From assembly GCA_013397115.1 (NCBI GenBank), contig VWZW01007676.1, positions 108,288 to 172,287 on the forward strand: a DNA stretch of 64,000 nucleotides, in the 5' to 3' direction. This DNA comes from Edolisoma coerulescens (Eukaryota; Chordata; Aves; Passeriformes; Campephagidae). A program made the position numbers and the translations under genes. The notes under the pieces are model-generated. The model saw nothing but the letters and a program-made list of their open reading frames with translations, did not search any database and was not told the origin of the DNA. Of this stretch, positions 60,337-64,000 are shown in pieces; the stretch's first letter is position 1, and each line of letters starts with the position of its first letter.

Positions 60337-63046
60337 ACATCTTTAGCTATTGTTATTTACCTTTATCTGTTCTCAGTAAGTGAGCTCACATAATTAAAAT
60401 GCATCATGAAGATACCATCAGCTTCCAATCTGATTATTTAGAGTGAACAACACTGCTTGTCTCAACCAGCCCTATGACTTCTTTGAAAAGGGCAGAACAA
60501 GTTGATATTTTGGTGTCTGGACAGAAATTTTACCAAAGGCTTCACATGGGCAGAACCCTCTCAAAATTTGTATTTACCAGCATATGAGAAAGCTTAAAGT
60601 GTTATTACAGCATTCCCTACCTGTTATGCTTTCAGAAAAGCTTCATATCCTGGAGTCACTCATCCTTGTGAGTTTTCACATGGATGTTCCAGTGGTGCTT
60701 TGAATATCAAACTGAGTGTCCTTTGTTTCTGTCAAAGCAAATGGCAGGCATGCTGGAGAAACAAAATAAATTAAGATCATCATACAGCAGCTAAGAGTTC
60801 AGTATGCTTAACAATTCAGATGTTGATGGGCAGGGAAAGGGGACCTCAGCTTCATTTAGCTGCCCAAAGTCAGATCCTAAAGCTAAAGACTGAAAAGGTT
60901 TTTGTCATCTCCTTTTGCTTCTGATTAAGACAGAGAGAAAACAGTAAGTTTTCAAGCAGTGGTTTGTCCTAATACATGTCAACTGAAAAGAAAGAATAAT
61001 ACAGACCAGAAATTATGACTATTTTGTGCCCCAGGGCACCTGGCTAGATGCATATTTCTGCCTGTTTACTGGAGCAGAGATTGGTAGACAGATACTGTGC
61101 TCTTTTTCCCGGGTGGAACTGCTGTAAGAAGTGTAGCTAAATCAGAATGCAGAACACAACTGTGTCACTTTAGTGACTCCACAGTAGTACTATGAAGGTT
61201 ATCTGCTGGTTTCCTCCCATTTTCTTTTTTAAGTGTTACCTAAAAGCAGCAATTGATTCATAAATGATAAAGAGTATGAACTCTATAGTTCATAGAGCTG
61301 ATAATAGAAGGATTTTCATCCTAGCTATGGGATCTGAAAAAAGCATATATTTTTCCTATTCATTCCATGTTGCAAAAGCATACTTAGTATTCTGTTGTCA
61401 TGCCAAAGCAGCCCAGTTACCAAAAATATACTCAAATACTTTTCTGTATGGATATGGAAAATTTTGAGAATTTAATGGCCTTCCTAGTTTGAATAGTAGA
61501 TTTTCTGTTACCTCCTAATTAATGTCTATTTAGTTGAAAATTTAGTTGCATATTTCTCAATATTAAAGTTAACCGTGGGCTGTCTACTTGAGCATTTGAG
61601 AACATGGATATGGAGATGTTTGCATTCATAAACATCTAAAGAAAATTGATAAATATTAGCCAAGTGTTATAAAGTAATCACTTGACAAATGTAAAGCAAA
61701 AAACGAGATTAACACTGATATCCAGTAGGTATCACACAGTGTAAGGAACATCATGTGAAGCTGATGTTCAAGATCCTGTTTCAGTGAAAGAGACACACTT
61801 TACTGTAGTCGGTGGCAAGAACAATTCTGTTCTGTTAAATGCCAGCAACCAAAGTGAGACAAATCTGTCTGGGAAACTCACAAAATGTTTATAAGTTTTA
61901 AAATTTTTAGAAACTTTCATTTTTCACATTCTCTAATAAAGAGCTGGTGTAAATTTATCACTGATGCAGAGTCCTTGACTTCTACCTTGAAACCCCCTTA
62001 GAGGGGAGGGGGAAAGAGTGCAGTGGGAAAAAAGATTTCCAAAATGTTCTCAGTGTGTTATCAAATGAATGTAACACACAGAATGGGGAAACTAGCCAGC
62101 CATTCATTCCATTGACAGATTTGCAAAGCTAAATTTCCTTCTAGAGAGCAGCTAGAAATTAAAACAGGCAGATGATGATTGGTGCTGGCACCCAAACTGT
62201 GATCAAGAGGACAAAGATGTATCCTATCAGATTAATAGTTATGTGTTAATTAACTTGAAATCAAAAGAATGTCTTCAGCTGTCTATGTACAGGAAATTAA
62301 TGGTGATAGCACTAGTTAAATGTAATGGAAGTTAACCCCTGTACTTCTCACATTCAGGGCCAAACTCTTTATTGCCCTTCATGTTATGTCACTTACAGTT
62401 CAGTCCCATTGTAGCATCTTACCCTCATTGTGCCCTGTTGCAAATGGCTGTTCAAATTGTCGGGCAATTGAGAATCAGGCCACTGGATTACTCAGCTGGG
62501 AAACTTTCTCTAAATATTGACTTGCCCTAAGAAGGTGTGTCACTGCATCGCCTCCTCTGTGAGTCATCCTAACATGAAGAAATGTTCCTTTTGTCTCATT
62601 CTTCTCCCTTACTCCCCAAAATCACTACTGTCCTTTCTATGACCTCCTTTTGCGCGGGTGTTTCTTCTAACAACTTCTCTGGGAGACGGGAGGCTCCATT
62701 TTTTGCAGTTTTTCCTGTAACCAAATGCAGCCACAGGTATCTTCTCATCATTGTTGTGTAACTGCAATACACTAGGTGGACGGATGTTGAGAGGCCACAG
62801 CAAGTGGACAAGACTCTGGACTCCCTCCATCAATGGACATGAAAAAGTCAGCTTATGCTATACATCCTATTCTCTGCCCAAAAGAGGTTGCTAGCCCATT
62901 CTTTCAGACTTTTACACGTAGCTTTTTATTAGTCTTAAGGTGCCCTAAAAGGAAATAATAAAAAAAAAATAAGTGGGTGTACCAACTAACAAATCACTAA
63001 CTACAATTAAGAATCTAAGTGGTTTCAAAGATGGTTGAGTTTCTTG
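60337..63046. other. No recognisable gene
   Basis: AT-rich DNA with short chance frames. A slightly GC-richer patch at about 62.6-62.8 kb has overlapping minus-strand frames without a domain. Confidence 0.55.
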
Positions 63047-63770
63047 GTCCTGACAACATTCACAGAATGGACAGCATTTGACACCATCTCCCACAGCATT
63101 CCCCTGGAGAAACTGTCTGCTCATGGCTTGGACTGGTGTACTCTCCATTGGGTGAAAAACTGGCTGGATGGCTGGGCCCAGAGAGTAGTAGTGAATGGAA
63201 TTAAATCCAGTCAGCGGCAGGTCACTAGTGAAGTTCTCCAGGGCTCAGTATTAGAGCGACTCATGTTTAATAACTTTATCACTGATCAGGATGAGGGTAT
63301 TGAGAGCACCCTCAGGAAATTCACAGACGACACCACATTAGATGGGAATCTTGGTCTGCATGAGGATAGGAAGTCTATACAGAAGGATCTTGACAGACTA
63401 GATTGATGGGCTGAGGATAATTGCATGAGCTTCAGTAAGGCAAAACACCAGGTCCTGCACTTGGGTTACAACAGTCCCATGCAGCACTACAGGCTGGGGG
63501 AAGAGGGGTTTGAGAGCTGCTCAGTGGAAAGGGACTTCGGGGTGCTGGTTGAGAGCTGTCTGGATATGAGCCAGCAATGCGGCCAAGTGGCCAAGAAGGC
63601 CAGTGGCATCTTGGCCTATATCAAGAAAAGTGTGGCCAGCTGGACTAGGGAAGTGATTGTCCTGCTCTACCTGGCATTGGTAATGCTGCACCTTGAGGAC
63701 TGTGTTCACCTTTGGGCTCCTCATTTCAAAGACGACATTGAGGTGCTGGAGCATGTTCAAAGAAGGGCAA
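63047..63770 (+). pseudogene. CR1 LINE ORF2 fragment (reverse transcriptase), cut by an LTR
   Basis: One frame covers about 240 codons with a single stop (TGA at 63404-63406). It shows reverse transcriptase motifs in order: TAFDTISHSI (region A), HWVKNWLDGWAQRVVVNG, LQGSVL (region B) and KFTDDTTLDG, where the FADD-type catalytic pair is kept as TDD. The C-terminal part has FGVLVESCLDMSQQCGQVAKK and VLEHVQRRA, typical of CR1. The endonuclease and 5' part of ORF2 are absent (5' truncation). The frame is cut at 63770 by a minus-strand LTR, so the CR1 3' end should resume beyond the window if that LTR is a simple insertion. Confidence 0.9.
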
Positions 63771-64000
63771 TGTCTCAGTTTTGAGACATATTTAAGAGAG
63801 GACACTCAGTAATGAGTGGTCTCCTCTAAAGGGTTTCAACAATCCCCCTCCGCAAATAGAAAATGAATACTAATAGAGGAAAGTGAAAAAAACCCAAACC
63901 AACAGTTTATTAACAACAGAATGCCCACATGGCAAGAAAGAAAAGTAAATAACTACTAAACACCAAACTATCAGAACTCACCCCCCTACACACCCCCCCC
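63771..64000 (-). mobile_element. ERVL-type LTR, minus strand, running off the window
   Basis: The plus-strand sequence starts TGTCTCAGTTTTGAG and resembles 46503 onward, the ERVL 5' LTR end: shared TGTCTC, TCTCCTC, AGAGGAAAGTGAAAAAAA, TTTATT and CAGAATGCC blocks in the same order. TTTATT at 63906-63911 is AATAAA on the minus strand. This is therefore the 3' end of a related LTR in minus orientation, either a solo LTR or the 3' LTR of a provirus lying beyond the window. It interrupts the CR1 fragment. Confidence 0.7.

Overview
This is a stretch of vertebrate nuclear DNA, almost certainly from a bird. It is AT-rich and non-coding for most of its length. The interspersed repeats are chicken-repeat-1 (CR1) LINE 3' ends with the avian ATTCTGTG-type tail octamer, solo LTRs, and class II and class III (ERVL-type) endogenous retroviruses. 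A songbird-like genome is plausible from the LTR load, but the species cannot be read from the sequence. I found no convincing intact host gene, no RNA gene, no CRISPR array and no bacterial-type operon.

Layout. Bases 1-6.6 kb hold several plus-strand segments that read like protein but carry in-frame stops; they may be the remains of an unidentified multi-exon gene. An LTR of a family called B here lies at about 4.0-4.6 kb. Bases 6.6-18 kb are mostly unannotated single-copy DNA with one CR1 tail (9.5 kb), one LTR fragment (15.7 kb) and a 20-base N gap (16.43 kb). Bases 18.2-21.8 kb are an LTR cluster: a minus-strand solo LTR with 5-bp target duplications, a short LTR, and a family-A solo LTR with 5-bp target duplications that landed inside a second family-B LTR. 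A minus-strand LTR with an imperfect 6-bp target duplication is at 25.36-25.98 kb. A 126-bp duplication around a single N and a CCCTT microsatellite is at 27.4-27.6 kb. A second family-A solo LTR, again with a perfect 5-bp target duplication, is at 33.78-34.75 kb.

The central feature is a composite retroviral locus at 38.0-47.2 kb. A plus-strand class II element keeps its 5' LTR, a lysine-tRNA-type primer binding site, a broken gag, a stub of reverse transcriptase and the end of its 3' LTR. An antisense ERVL-type provirus sits between these pieces. It has a 5' LTR, a primer-binding-site-like sequence, gag, protease, reverse transcriptase, RNase H and most of integrase. The ERVL element is dead: gag and integrase have frameshifts, pol has in-frame stops, the reverse transcriptase YxDD motif reads YIDN, and the integrase end and 3' LTR are gone. 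Inside it about 2.1 kb is present twice in tandem, nearly identical, with one N at the joint; this looks like an assembly artefact.

Bases 47.2-63 kb are unannotated apart from two CR1 tails (49.1 and 60.1-60.3 kb). The window ends with a CR1 reverse transcriptase fragment (63.05-63.77 kb) cut by a minus-strand LTR that resembles the ERVL LTR at 46.5 kb and runs off the edge.

I did not find a previously undescribed functional system. The most informative observations are the nested retroviral structure, the probable false duplications marked by single Ns, and the possible decayed gene in the first 6.6 kb.
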